DNA of 46,783 nucleotides from Bacteroidia bacterium (GTDB lineage: Bacteria > Bacteroidota > Bacteroidia > UKL13-3): the NCBI GenBank assembly GCA_025454975.1, contig JALONK010000023.1:1-46783 (forward strand). Reading direction: 5' to 3'. A program made the translations under genes and the position numbers. Below the pieces are notes generated by a model, which was not told where the DNA came from, ran no database searches, and worked only from the letters and a program-made list of their open reading frames with translations. Of this stretch, positions 16,636-25,953 are shown piece after piece; position 1 is the first letter of the stretch, and each line of letters begins with the position of its first letter.

Positions 16636-17520
16636 ATGAAAACAAAAATGATGTTGCTGCTACTACTAGTAAAATTCGGGTACAGCCAAGTACACGCACA
16701 AATTGTAAATGGCAGTTTTGAGATTTGGGACTCTACCGATTCTGAACCTAAAAATTTTCTACCCTTAGGTTGGAGTGATGTAAATAATTTATCAAATGAA
16801 TACCTTGGAAAGGAATGGAGTGTAACTCAATCAACAGATTCCAGATCCGGTAAATATGCCATTCAACTTAAAAATGTACAACTGGATGAATTTAGTTTTC
16901 CGGCAGCTATTTTAACACAATCCTTAAATGGGAACTCTTATAAAATTCCTGTGAGCGGACATCACAAAAATTTTACAGGTTATTATAAATATTCAACACC
17001 TCTACCGGATACTTTTTTTATAAATGTTGTTATGACAATTGGTGATAGCGTAGTAGGCGTTGGTTCATATATGCAAAGCAATCAAACCAATATTTATACT
17101 GTTTTTAATGTGCCTATTGATTACACCAATGCTCAGATAGTACCGGATAGTGCTATGATTGCCATAACTGCGGGAAGTACATCTTCATTTGTTGATGGTA
17201 CAACATTGATATTAGATGATCTTATGTTTAAAAATGCATCAACCGGCTTAACTAGGCCACATGATTATGATATAAGTCTCGACGTGTATCCAAATCCGGC
17301 AAAAGACAACGTAAATCTGCTTTTTAAGGATGTAGATGAACAAGTTGTTACAATTGAATTGATTGACTTGTTGGGAAAAACCATTCAAACGCAAGTAATA
17401 CAAACCACTGCCGGATTATTTACAACTTTGATTGATATAACTGCATGTGAAGCCGGCACCTACTATATCAAGGTAACGGGTAATCAGTGGTATAAAGGAT
17501 TACGTTTTATAAAAGAATAA
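16636..17520 (+). CDS. Secreted protein with T9SS type A sorting domain
   Basis: 294 aa. A signal peptide (about 1-21, cut after VHA) is followed by a beta-sandwich opening with IVNGSFEIWDS, of the carbohydrate- or protein-binding type often seen as NGSFE...W domains. The C-terminal 75 aa (DVYPNPAKDNVNLLF to GTYYIKVTG) are a T9SS sorting domain. No catalytic motif was seen. It lies between the sigma gene and the second receptor behind its own copy of the ECF promoter, so it is probably part of the same regulon. It could capture or process the ligand at the surface; that role is inferred from position only. A terminator follows. Confidence 0.87.
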   Translation: MKTKMMLLLLLVKFGYSQVHAQIVNGSFEIWDSTDSEPKNFLPLGWSDVNNLSNEYLGKEWSVTQSTDSRSGKYAIQLKNVQLDEFSFPAAILTQSLNGNSYKIPVSGHHKNFTGYYKYSTPLPDTFFINVVMTIGDSVVGVGSYMQSNQTNIYTVFNVPIDYTNAQIVPDSAMIAITAGSTSSFVDGTTLILDDLMFKNASTGLTRPHDYDISLDVYPNPAKDNVNLLFKDVDEQVVTIELIDLLGKTIQTQVIQTTAGLFTTLIDITACEAGTYYIKVTGNQWYKGLRFIKE

Positions 17521-17545
17521 CCTAATAGAAACAATTGCAATAACG

Positions 17546-17575
17546 GGCGTTACTGGTAGTAGCGCCTTTTTTTTT
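17546..17575 (+). terminator. Rho-independent terminator
   Basis: GGCGTTAC (17546-17553) pairs with GTAGCGCC (17559-17566) with one G-U pair, around the 5-nt loop TGGTA, followed by nine T. It separates the T9SS protein transcript from promoter C. Confidence 0.9.
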
Positions 17576-17582
17576 AATCCGA

Positions 17583-17609
17583 TAGGGGGAAAGCGACCCT
17601 TAATTGTCC
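17583..17609 (+). promoter_or_regulatory. Putative ECF-sigma promoter C (before second TonB receptor)
   Basis: ATAGGGG (GGGG at 17585-17588), then 17 bp, then GTC at 17606-17608, directly after a terminator. The ATG lies only 8 bp beyond GTC, so the transcript should have almost no leader. Confidence 0.65.
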
Positions 17610-17616
17610 TATCAAT

Positions 17617-19854
17617 ATGAAACGCCTAATTTTATTTTTCTTGTTTATAATAAGTCTTTCCGTATCGGCCGAAATTACTGTTACAGGTACAATAACCGAC
17701 GCAACATCAGGCGAAGTATTAATTGGTGTATCAGTTTTTACATCCTCACGCAAAGCAGGAACAGTTTCTAATGCTTATGGATACTTTTCGTTAAAACTTC
17801 CTTCGCCTGACTCGGTATATTTCACTTACTTAGGCTATGAAACAGTTGGTGTATTTGTAAAAGAAGAATCGGAATATACCATTAAGTTGAAATCAACTAT
17901 AAAGCAATTACAAACCGTAGAAATAAAGGCAGGTGATATAAATAAGGTTAAACCATCAGTAATTACACTCGACTTAAGATTGTTAAATGAATTGCCAACA
18001 GTGGGCGGTGAACGCGATTTAATTAAAGCAGTACAATTATTACCCGGTGTTAAAAAGGGTGCAGATGGTACAGCTTCTATGTTGGTGAGAGGGGGCACCA
18101 ATGATCAAAATTTAATTTTACTAGACGATGCTCCGGTATATAACCCTACTCATCTATTAGGTATTTTTTCATTGTTTAATACCGATGTTATTAAACACGC
18201 AACTTTTCAAACAGGGGGTTTTTCTTCTATGTATGGCGGACGATTATCATCTGTACTTGATGTGTACATGAATGAAGGCAATACTGATAAACTAAAGGTA
18301 AGAGGTGGAATTGGTGTACTGGCCAGCCGCTTGGCTATTGATGGACCTATTTCTAAAAATAGAGGAACATTCTTAGTTGCCGGTCGCTACAGTTACGTAA
18401 ACAGGGTTTTTGAAATGATGAATAAAAGCCTGCCATTTTATTTTTATGATTTTAATGCTAAAGTGAATCTTAGGCTTACTGATAACGATCAACTTTTATT
18501 AAGCATTTATGAAGGCGATGATGTGTTAAATACAAACGATAAGGACAGTTTATTTAATGTAAACTTAAACTCTCGTATGGGTAATGGTATTCGTAGTATA
18601 AGATGGAATCATAAGTTTAAAAACCGTGCTATGTTTGCCAACCTCACAGCTTTTAATAGTAAATATAGATATATCATACAGGGTGGCTTTAATAAAAATA
18701 CAGTTGAAGTATCCTCAGCCATTAACGATTATGGTTTAAAGTATGTGTTGAATCATTCAGTAAATAGTAAATTGTTTATGAAATATGGGGCTGATGTAAT
18801 CATGCATCAATTTAAGCCGAACAGCACAAAATTATCAGGAGAGTTTAATAATGTTTTACGAAACAGAAATGATACTACGCAATATCTATACGAGAGTGCT
18901 TTGTTTATTCATCAAATGTACAGGATAAATCAACGATTAATATTGCATTCAGGATTAAGGTTTTCAGGTGCAAAGTATTATGGAGGAAATCAATGGAATA
19001 TTGAGCCAAGGTTATTAATGGTATATCAATACTCATCTAAGGCTACCTTACAAATTGGTTATGCACGTATGGCTCAATATATGTTTCAATTATCAGGTTC
19101 TTCTACCATCTTACCAACTGATTTATGGTATGGTGTGCAACAAAATATAAAAGCCCCAACTGCCGATGTATTTACGGTAAGTTATGAATATGCATGGCAA
19201 CATCATCAAACCAAAATAGAAGGCTATTATAAACCTATGCAAAATCAAATTGAATATAAAGAAGGTGTGGTTGATTTTACACCTGCTGATTTAGCGGCTA
19301 CAATTACTCAAGGTAAAGGTGTTGCGTATGGGATTGAACTTACACAAAAAGGTACGCATCAACAATTTTCTTATCTATTGGGATATTCTCTTTCATGGTC
19401 GTATCGAAGGTTTGATGAGCTGAATAACGGAAATGTTTTTTTAACCAGATTTGATAGAAGACACGATTTAAACCTTGTTCTGCAATACGAGGTGTTGAAA
19501 CGATTGCAAATATCCGCTGTATGGAATTATGCCAGTGGTTCACGTTTTACTCCGGTTATCGGACGATTTATGATGCCTTCCGGTAATTTAAATAGTGTTG
19601 ATGTTCTACCAATATATGGTGGTCGTAATTCATCACAATTGGCAGCCATCAATCGCCTAGACATCAATATGTCGCTAAAGTCGAAAGCGAGCAATAAATT
19701 CCAAAGTGAATGGCAAATCGGCGCATATAATGTATTCAATCGTACTCAGCCATTTCGAGTTCGGATGGAAAACAGGAGCAACGGACAGATTGCATATAAA
19801 CAAGTAGGCTTGTTTGGTTTTATCCCATATGTTTCTTACCAATTTCAATTTTAA
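17617..19854 (+). CDS. TonB-dependent receptor, no STN domain
   Basis: 745 aa. A signal peptide (1-18, cut after SVSA) is followed by a carboxypeptidase-regulatory-like domain (about 20-105: ITVTGTITDATSGEVLIGVS). A plug (about 115-235: VRGGTNDQNLILLDDAPVYNP) and a barrel ending VSYQFQF complete it. It is clearly homologous to the receptor at 11553 (LLDDA, KYGGR/MYGGR and barrel strands) but lacks the STN domain, so it should transport without signalling. It is preceded by terminator plus ECF promoter C and followed 2 bp later by a DUF4249 gene. It probably imports the same or a related ligand under control of the local sigma factor. Confidence 0.92.
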   Translation: MKRLILFFLFIISLSVSAEITVTGTITDATSGEVLIGVSVFTSSRKAGTVSNAYGYFSLKLPSPDSVYFTYLGYETVGVFVKEESEYTIKLKSTIKQLQTVEIKAGDINKVKPSVITLDLRLLNELPTVGGERDLIKAVQLLPGVKKGADGTASMLVRGGTNDQNLILLDDAPVYNPTHLLGIFSLFNTDVIKHATFQTGGFSSMYGGRLSSVLDVYMNEGNTDKLKVRGGIGVLASRLAIDGPISKNRGTFLVAGRYSYVNRVFEMMNKSLPFYFYDFNAKVNLRLTDNDQLLLSIYEGDDVLNTNDKDSLFNVNLNSRMGNGIRSIRWNHKFKNRAMFANLTAFNSKYRYIIQGGFNKNTVEVSSAINDYGLKYVLNHSVNSKLFMKYGADVIMHQFKPNSTKLSGEFNNVLRNRNDTTQYLYESALFIHQMYRINQRLILHSGLRFSGAKYYGGNQWNIEPRLLMVYQYSSKATLQIGYARMAQYMFQLSGSSTILPTDLWYGVQQNIKAPTADVFTVSYEYAWQHHQTKIEGYYKPMQNQIEYKEGVVDFTPADLAATITQGKGVAYGIELTQKGTHQQFSYLLGYSLSWSYRRFDELNNGNVFLTRFDRRHDLNLVLQYEVLKRLQISAVWNYASGSRFTPVIGRFMMPSGNLNSVDVLPIYGGRNSSQLAAINRLDINMSLKSKASNKFQSEWQIGAYNVFNRTQPFRVRMENRSNGQIAYKQVGLFGFIPYVSYQFQF

Positions 19855-19856
19855 CT

Positions 19857-20741
19857 ATGAAAAAAATTATCATTTTAACTGTTGGATTTTTAAGCATGAT
19901 TATTTGTTTATTTTCATCATGCACACCTGAGCCATTACCTTTAAAAATTGCTGATAGCTCACCAAAAGTTGTAGTTGCAAGTCAATTCGCATTTGATAGT
20001 TCATCAAACCAAAACTTATTAATAGTAATTCTCACACGTTCGTTAGCAGTCGGTAATGGTTTTACTCCAATAGCGGATTCTTCCGGATTAAATATACCTG
20101 ATGAGTTACGGTTTACTAATGCAACTGTTGAAGTTCATACCTCAAGCGGTGTTATCACTTGCGCAGAAGTTGATGGTGGAGTTTATGTTGCAACTAATAT
20201 TTCTTTTGAAGCCGGTGCAACAGCCAAATTAACTATTAAACAAGCTGATGGTACTTTGGTAGCCGACGCAATTACACCTATGATGACTTCAACATCCTTT
20301 AGTATGATTTCATTGGCACGTGTGAGTAATTTTTATGAAGTTAGTTACATACTTGACGATAATACAAAAGAAAAAAATTGGTATGTGGTTAATTATTTCA
20401 CAGGAAACACACGCGATTCGGGCAGTGTTACCGATCCCGGATATATTGCACGTAAATTAACTGAACAAAAAGCTGAATTTGATTTGTTTACCGATAAAGA
20501 TTTTAATAATGGCACACTGGCTGTTCGCAAGAATATCGGTGCATCGGTATTAGATACTGTAGTTGTTGCCGTATCTTCTATTTCAGAAGGATATTTTAAT
20601 TTTTTAACAGTGCAAAAAAGATATGGTTCATTAATAAATCAAATCAGAGGTGAAGCACTTACATTTCCAACAAATATTAGCAATGGGTTAGGGTATTTTA
20701 CTTTTCATCAACCCAAACTTTATATCCTAACTACCGATTAG
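19857..20741 (+). CDS. DUF4249 domain lipoprotein
   Basis: 294 aa. The lipoprotein signal ends ..CLFSSC (C22, TPEP after). It has the beta-rich DUF4249 fold pattern (KVVVASQFAFDSSSNQNLLIVILTRS) and is a paralogue of the gene at 14114. It starts 2 bp after the second receptor, so it is surely co-transcribed with it; a surface partner of that receptor is the best guess. The stop TAG overlaps the stop of the convergent DUF4838 gene in the 4-bp string TTAG. Confidence 0.85.
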   Translation: MKKIIILTVGFLSMIICLFSSCTPEPLPLKIADSSPKVVVASQFAFDSSSNQNLLIVILTRSLAVGNGFTPIADSSGLNIPDELRFTNATVEVHTSSGVITCAEVDGGVYVATNISFEAGATAKLTIKQADGTLVADAITPMMTSTSFSMISLARVSNFYEVSYILDDNTKEKNWYVVNYFTGNTRDSGSVTDPGYIARKLTEQKAEFDLFTDKDFNNGTLAVRKNIGASVLDTVVVAVSSISEGYFNFLTVQKRYGSLINQIRGEALTFPTNISNGLGYFTFHQPKLYILTTD

Positions 20742-23017
20742 TTTACATAAATTTCGTCAATAGCCAACATTGGTTTTTTGTTTGCCCTAAAGCGCCAAGT
20801 TGGTATTATAGGTTGGTTCTTTATTTTAACATGCACGAATCGTACACGCATAGGTGGTATTACGTATTGAAACAGTGAAGGTGAACACGTAAAATGTTCG
20901 TCCATTGCTTCATTAAGATTGGGATTACCATTAACAGGTTTTGCCGTAACATATTTCACTCCATCGCTTGAAACAGTAACTTCAATTTGTGATGGTAAAA
21001 ATATCCAATGTCTTGGATCGTCTAATAGATTAAAACTTATGGAATCTACTTCTTTAGTAGTTTCCATGTCAATGGTAACATCAATATCGTTACCATAAAA
21101 ACATAACCAGTTATAACTATAATCGCAATAACCTGTAACACCATCATTAATGGTTTTATCGCCTTTTGCCGGATAATCTTTAATGTAAGGAATTTTGAAA
21201 CTTACTTTGGCTTCCATTGCCATGTTATATTTAAATCCTTTAGCAAGAATATTCATCCACTCTTCGCGATAGGCTTCCGGTGTAATTCCTCCTTCGCTAA
21301 GTTCGGTTATTTTAAATCGGTTAAGATTATCTACAAACTTGTTAATGCGTTTCGGTATCGAACCTTTAATAATATAATTTAATGATTCTTCATCTTGTAC
21401 AAGATAGCCATGCTTATCAGGCCCGAAGAATTTAGCTTGTTGTAATGATGTATAATCGAGTGTTAACCTTAAGCGGTAAATTCTATTTAATACTTTTTCA
21501 AATTCCTCAACTGCACCTTCAGCCTTATCAAATATGGTTGAATATTGATCTAATAATTCAGGTGATAAGTAACTGTTATATTCATTTATCGGATTGCCGT
21601 AAATATCAATTTGTCGGTTGGTTTTCCTTGATTCTGTTTGTATGAGGTTTATATATTCTGATATGTACCTGCCGGCACTTTTATAATAACCCTTACAAAA
21701 ATCGTTAATCAGTTCCTCTTCTGTTAAATCAGGATTCCACATTAATCGTGCAATCATATAGCTTTTTAATTCGGCGAAATCGCTGTAGGTATATCCACTT
21801 CCTTGACAGAATATACCTTTAACTTGGTGTTGTAACATATACCTGATGTTATCATCTAAGTTCATGATATCAGGAAAAGGAGCAAGGTAATTTGTAAATT
21901 GAGTAGAATAATCCCAAACAAATAAACGGTCGGTTAACTTCTCCCAACCTTCCAATGCTTTTCTAAAAGGAGCAGCAGTTGGTTCGGCAGGAATGGGTTG
22001 TGTTCTATAAGCATCAATGGTGCTTAACATGATGTAAACATTTTTGGCAGGCTTGGTTTTAAGTGGTGGCTTCATGGTATAGGTATAAGCCAAGCTTGTA
22101 AACTTCTTATCAGGAAACGCCTCCGCAATACGATTTACAAAGCGAAGATGAGCACCTCCGGGTGTTCCTTCTTCTGCATGAATTGCACTACATTTATCAC
22201 ATTGGCAATATCCAATATCATCTTCTGCACTGATACTCCAATATTCAGCTTCAGGAGCATCGGCCATTTTCATTTTTAATGATTCAATGGCAATATTTAT
22301 AACAGCATCGTTACTAACACAAAGTTGTGTGACCTTTCTTATTCCATTTTCTAATGCAAAATATTCTGGGTTTGTTTTAAAGTATTGGCTTGGATTAACG
22401 AGTTTAAAATACGAATGTCCCCATATACCCCATAAGTCTTCAAAACGATGTAGTTTATGCCAATTTAAATATTCTTCATCACTGCTCATCGGATAAAATG
22501 ATTCGCGATAAATTAACTTAGGTTGATATTCATATTTATAAGATGAGGGTAGTCCCCAATCTTTAAATTCACCTACTTGACCGGGTTCATCAGCAAATTT
22601 TTTACCTTCTAAAAATCGTTCGATAAATTCATATGCTCCATAAACAACTCCTCTACCTATTCCACCATAAATAACAAAATCTTCACTGTTAGAAGCCATA
22701 AAAAATCCTTCACCTGTAATTGCAGGAGGATTAAATCCTCTCGACTTTTCAGTTTTGCCAACATATATTCCGGGTTTTGATGTCCATGCATTTTCTTTTA
22801 CTATAAATAAAGTAACACCGGTGGCTTTTAGAATATAGTCTTGTATTATTTTCGCGGCTTTACTTTCGTTAGCTGTATTTCTAACCGGAATTACGATAGC
22901 ATGAGAGGTAGTTTTGTTTACCACCACAGGGAAATCACTTGCCCAATTACATGAGGCCGAAACCAATAATAAAACGATGAGAAAAATATTTTTAAAACTG
23001 CATTTAAGCATGAACAT
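20738..23017 (-). CDS. DUF4838 domain lipoprotein, probable glycoside-acting protein
   Basis: 759 aa. The lipoprotein signal ends VSASC (C23). An N-terminal alpha/beta domain (about 30-140) resembles the GH20b-type domain that precedes catalytic barrels of hexosaminidases. The DUF4838 core (about 150-420: FALENGIRKVTQLCVSND, YCQCDKCSAIHAEEGTPGG) follows, then a helical region. A C-terminal discoidin-like domain (about 620-759) ends it. DUF4838 proteins are uncharacterised; the fold suggests a glycoside hydrolase-like (beta/alpha) barrel. It is the last gene of the six-gene polysaccharide-type operon, 3 bp after the TPR/barrel gene. A polymer-trimming or modifying role, like PgaB, is inferred. 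Confidence 0.83.
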   Translation of the reverse strand: MFMLKCSFKNIFLIVLLLVSASCNWASDFPVVVNKTTSHAIVIPVRNTANESKAAKIIQDYILKATGVTLFIVKENAWTSKPGIYVGKTEKSRGFNPPAITGEGFFMASNSEDFVIYGGIGRGVVYGAYEFIERFLEGKKFADEPGQVGEFKDWGLPSSYKYEYQPKLIYRESFYPMSSDEEYLNWHKLHRFEDLWGIWGHSYFKLVNPSQYFKTNPEYFALENGIRKVTQLCVSNDAVINIAIESLKMKMADAPEAEYWSISAEDDIGYCQCDKCSAIHAEEGTPGGAHLRFVNRIAEAFPDKKFTSLAYTYTMKPPLKTKPAKNVYIMLSTIDAYRTQPIPAEPTAAPFRKALEGWEKLTDRLFVWDYSTQFTNYLAPFPDIMNLDDNIRYMLQHQVKGIFCQGSGYTYSDFAELKSYMIARLMWNPDLTEEELINDFCKGYYKSAGRYISEYINLIQTESRKTNRQIDIYGNPINEYNSYLSPELLDQYSTIFDKAEGAVEEFEKVLNRIYRLRLTLDYTSLQQAKFFGPDKHGYLVQDEESLNYIIKGSIPKRINKFVDNLNRFKITELSEGGITPEAYREEWMNILAKGFKYNMAMEAKVSFKIPYIKDYPAKGDKTINDGVTGYCDYSYNWLCFYGNDIDVTIDMETTKEVDSISFNLLDDPRHWIFLPSQIEVTVSSDGVKYVTAKPVNGNPNLNEAMDEHFTCSPSLFQYVIPPMRVRFVHVKIKNQPIIPTWRFRANKKPMLAIDEIYVN

Positions 23018-23020
23018 ATT

Positions 23021-25951
23021 TTAAAATTTTCTTAAGAACATGAAGAACAAATCATATTGGTTGCGGTATAAACCACTTACCAATTGTTGATTATACCACG
23101 TGCCGGTAAACGAAAATTGGTTACGGTACTTGTATAATTTAGAATAGCCCATACTAAAGCTGTAGGTAGTTATATCTAAGTTTTGAACCAACTGAAAGTT
23201 TCTACTAAATTCATCGGGCGTATTACCAATACCAACTGCCGCTGTAACAAATTCGGTACCTTGAGTTAAATATTGGCGTCCTGAAACTACTGCTGCATGA
23301 TAGAGGTTTCCACCCTGATACATACCAAAGTACCTGAGGTTACCCCAGAAATCTCCATAATAACGTGTAGCCGACGCTACTATTGATGGGATATTAATAT
23401 CATCGCTTGCGTCTGAATTGTCGTTATTGAATTGTAAAAATCTGAAACCTCCTTCAAAGGTGTATGTTTTCTTATAGTTATAATTAATACTGTACCCTAA
23501 TCTAATTGTAGGGAAAACTAAATTATTCGAGATACCGGCAGTGGCAAACGAGAACCATTTTTTATTATGAATATAATTCAAATCGCCTTCCAGTTGAATG
23601 CCTGTTCCTAAGGTACGCCCGGCCATATTTAGTCTGCCGCCAATCGAACCTTTTTTGAAGAAGCGCATATACTGCAAGGTTGCAATACTTGCCCTGGTTA
23701 ATGTACTAGCCGAATCAAAAATGGTGTATAAAAACATAAATCCCATTTGATTCTTCAGCGACTTAGCTTTTATTTGATCTGCAAAATCAATGTTTTTTAA
23801 TGTTGGATTCATTTCTGCAACACTATCAGCCGCTAGTGATGCTTCCTCAAAGCGTGACATTTTATCAAGAATTACCGCACGCTTGAAAGTAAACATTTCG
23901 TTTCCGGGATAATAATGCAGTGAACGTGAGTTTACTGCTAGTGCTGAGTCGTCAAGGTTTTTAGATAATAAAATATTTTGGCTGTAAATTAATGCATTAC
24001 TATCACGTGGTGAAATAGCCAATACTTTATTAAATTCATATAAGGCTGAGTCAAAGTTATTTCTTTTGTTATACTCTCGTCCACTTGCCAATACTTGTTC
24101 GAGGTATGCTTGTTTAATTTTACTGTTGTATGGATAACGTTCGCGCAGAGCTCCGGTAATGGTATACGCTGCCACATAATCTTTCATGGCTTCTAATACC
24201 GACGATTTTTTTAACAACAAATCTTTATTGTTTGGCTCAAATAATAATGCCTGATCACAATAATACAATGCTGTATCAAATCTTTTGCTGCCACTTTCCA
24301 AGTTTATCATACCGTTTAAGGCGGCATTATTCGTTGGGTCTAATCGTAAAATAATCCTGTATTCTTCTCTGGCGCCATCAAAATCTTCTGCTGCCATCAT
24401 GTTTTTAGCATGCACAGTTTTAATGTCTATAACCAGGTTTTTATAGCGCTCATTATCGGGATGTAATCTGTGTAAGGCCATTGCTTGTTCTGATGCGGCT
24501 TCATATATACCTGCATCATACAACACAGTAGCTCTTCTCAACATAAACTTTTCATCCTTCGGGTAATTTTTTAATCCTTCATCTAAATATTGAAGTGATT
24601 CATCATATTTTTTTTGTTGAGCATAAGCATCGGCTGTAAAATATAATCCATCATAATTATCAGGCTGAATGGCTAGTGCAGTTTTAAAATTTGCTATTGC
24701 GCTATCATATTCAAACTGACGCATATTTTGGCGGCCGCTTAAGATATTAAACTCAACTGCTTGTTGACGATAAGTTGCATTGCCGGGTGAAATTCTATAC
24801 AACCTTTCTGCGGTGTTAGCAGCTTCACTATATCGTTGCATGGTTTCTAATGTACCTACTTTCTTTTGCAGAAATTCAGCATCATTAGGATAGGCCATTA
24901 ATGCTTTATTTTCATATACCAAGGCGTCGAAGTATAATCCACGAGCAGTTGCCAGGTTTATTACATAATTAAGCGCTTCTCTATCACGAGGTCGTTTTTC
25001 CAACACGCCTTGAAATACCAAATAGGGGTCTTCCTTCATATAAAAACGACCTGCTGCCATTTGTGTTTCATAGTGCAAGATTTGTGCACGGGCATCGCCG
25101 GGATAATAGGAGATGAGTTTGGATGTGACCTCTAATGCTTCTGCAAACCGATATTGTTCGTTGAGTAAGGCTGCTTTTTTGGTAAGAAATTCATAAGACC
25201 TCGGGTTCTTATTTAGTTCAATATTTACCACCTCCATGCTAGCAGCGATGTTTCCTTTTTTAATTTCAAGGTTATACATCCCCTCCGAAGCTTCACGATT
25301 ATAAGGTGCTTCTTCCAATACTGAAGAATAACATTCGCGAGCCTTAAAGTAATTACCCATTTTGGTATAGTACCTTGCCATTTCAAGTTTGTAGCTTACA
25401 TAATAATTGATGGCAATACTATCATTGTAATGTACACTAATTAGTTTTTCGGCATAGGTTTCTGCTGAGCGGAAGTCGCGGTTAAAATCGAGCACTTCCA
25501 ACTTTTTAATCATAAAGTCTCTTTCGTATGGAAAATAGTATAAACCGTCATTAATAATACATAATGCTTCTTCTTTGTTATTCAGTTGCATCTCAATGTT
25601 GGTGCCAAGTAAATATGCATCACGATAGCGTGGCGCTTTTCGCATCACATGTTTCATTTTAATACGGGCACTGTCCATCTGACCATTTAACATAAATGCA
25701 CGACCTTGCATGAAGTGAAGGTCCATATAGTCGGGACGATTTTCTAAACCCTGATAAGCGATATTAATAGCTTTTCGGTAGTCTTTTTCTCTTATTTTTT
25801 GATTAACTATGGCCAGATAATCATCTGCATTTAGTTTTTTATCACCCCAAGGTAATTGGGCTGATGAAGATAAACACACCACCATAAGAAGCAGTGTGAC
25901 AAACCATTTTTGGAGCATACCTAAATGTAGTATTAGGGGATATTTGTTCAT
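23021..25951 (-). CDS. TPR protein with C-terminal YaiO-type outer-membrane beta-barrel
   Basis: 976 aa. A signal peptide ends at about residue 32 (LLLMVVCLSSSA before QLPWG). About 20 TPR-like helical pairs fill roughly 40-700 (e.g. YRKAINIAYQGLENRPDYM, NFKTALAIQPDNYDGLYF). The last about 260 residues form a YaiO-family beta-barrel ending in FFMFLRKF with terminal Phe. A periplasmic TPR superhelix fused to a barrel is the layout of PgaA and BcsC, the export channels of synthase-dependent polysaccharides. A start at M12 (25918) would give a more usual signal peptide. It lies 2 bp after the second GT2 and 3 bp before the DUF4838 gene. Confidence 0.88.
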   Translation of the reverse strand: MNKYPLILHLGMLQKWFVTLLLMVVCLSSSAQLPWGDKKLNADDYLAIVNQKIREKDYRKAINIAYQGLENRPDYMDLHFMQGRAFMLNGQMDSARIKMKHVMRKAPRYRDAYLLGTNIEMQLNNKEEALCIINDGLYYFPYERDFMIKKLEVLDFNRDFRSAETYAEKLISVHYNDSIAINYYVSYKLEMARYYTKMGNYFKARECYSSVLEEAPYNREASEGMYNLEIKKGNIAASMEVVNIELNKNPRSYEFLTKKAALLNEQYRFAEALEVTSKLISYYPGDARAQILHYETQMAAGRFYMKEDPYLVFQGVLEKRPRDREALNYVINLATARGLYFDALVYENKALMAYPNDAEFLQKKVGTLETMQRYSEAANTAERLYRISPGNATYRQQAVEFNILSGRQNMRQFEYDSAIANFKTALAIQPDNYDGLYFTADAYAQQKKYDESLQYLDEGLKNYPKDEKFMLRRATVLYDAGIYEAASEQAMALHRLHPDNERYKNLVIDIKTVHAKNMMAAEDFDGAREEYRIILRLDPTNNAALNGMINLESGSKRFDTALYYCDQALLFEPNNKDLLLKKSSVLEAMKDYVAAYTITGALRERYPYNSKIKQAYLEQVLASGREYNKRNNFDSALYEFNKVLAISPRDSNALIYSQNILLSKNLDDSALAVNSRSLHYYPGNEMFTFKRAVILDKMSRFEEASLAADSVAEMNPTLKNIDFADQIKAKSLKNQMGFMFLYTIFDSASTLTRASIATLQYMRFFKKGSIGGRLNMAGRTLGTGIQLEGDLNYIHNKKWFSFATAGISNNLVFPTIRLGYSINYNYKKTYTFEGGFRFLQFNNDNSDASDDINIPSIVASATRYYGDFWGNLRYFGMYQGGNLYHAAVVSGRQYLTQGTEFVTAAVGIGNTPDEFSRNFQLVQNLDITTYSFSMGYSKLYKYRNQFSFTGTWYNQQLVSGLYRNQYDLFFMFLRKF

Positions 25952-25953
25952 TT

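Noticed and set aside
17581-17613. GATAGG...CCTATC inverted repeat around promoter C
   Set aside because: Short arms and not shared with promoters A and B; probably chance.
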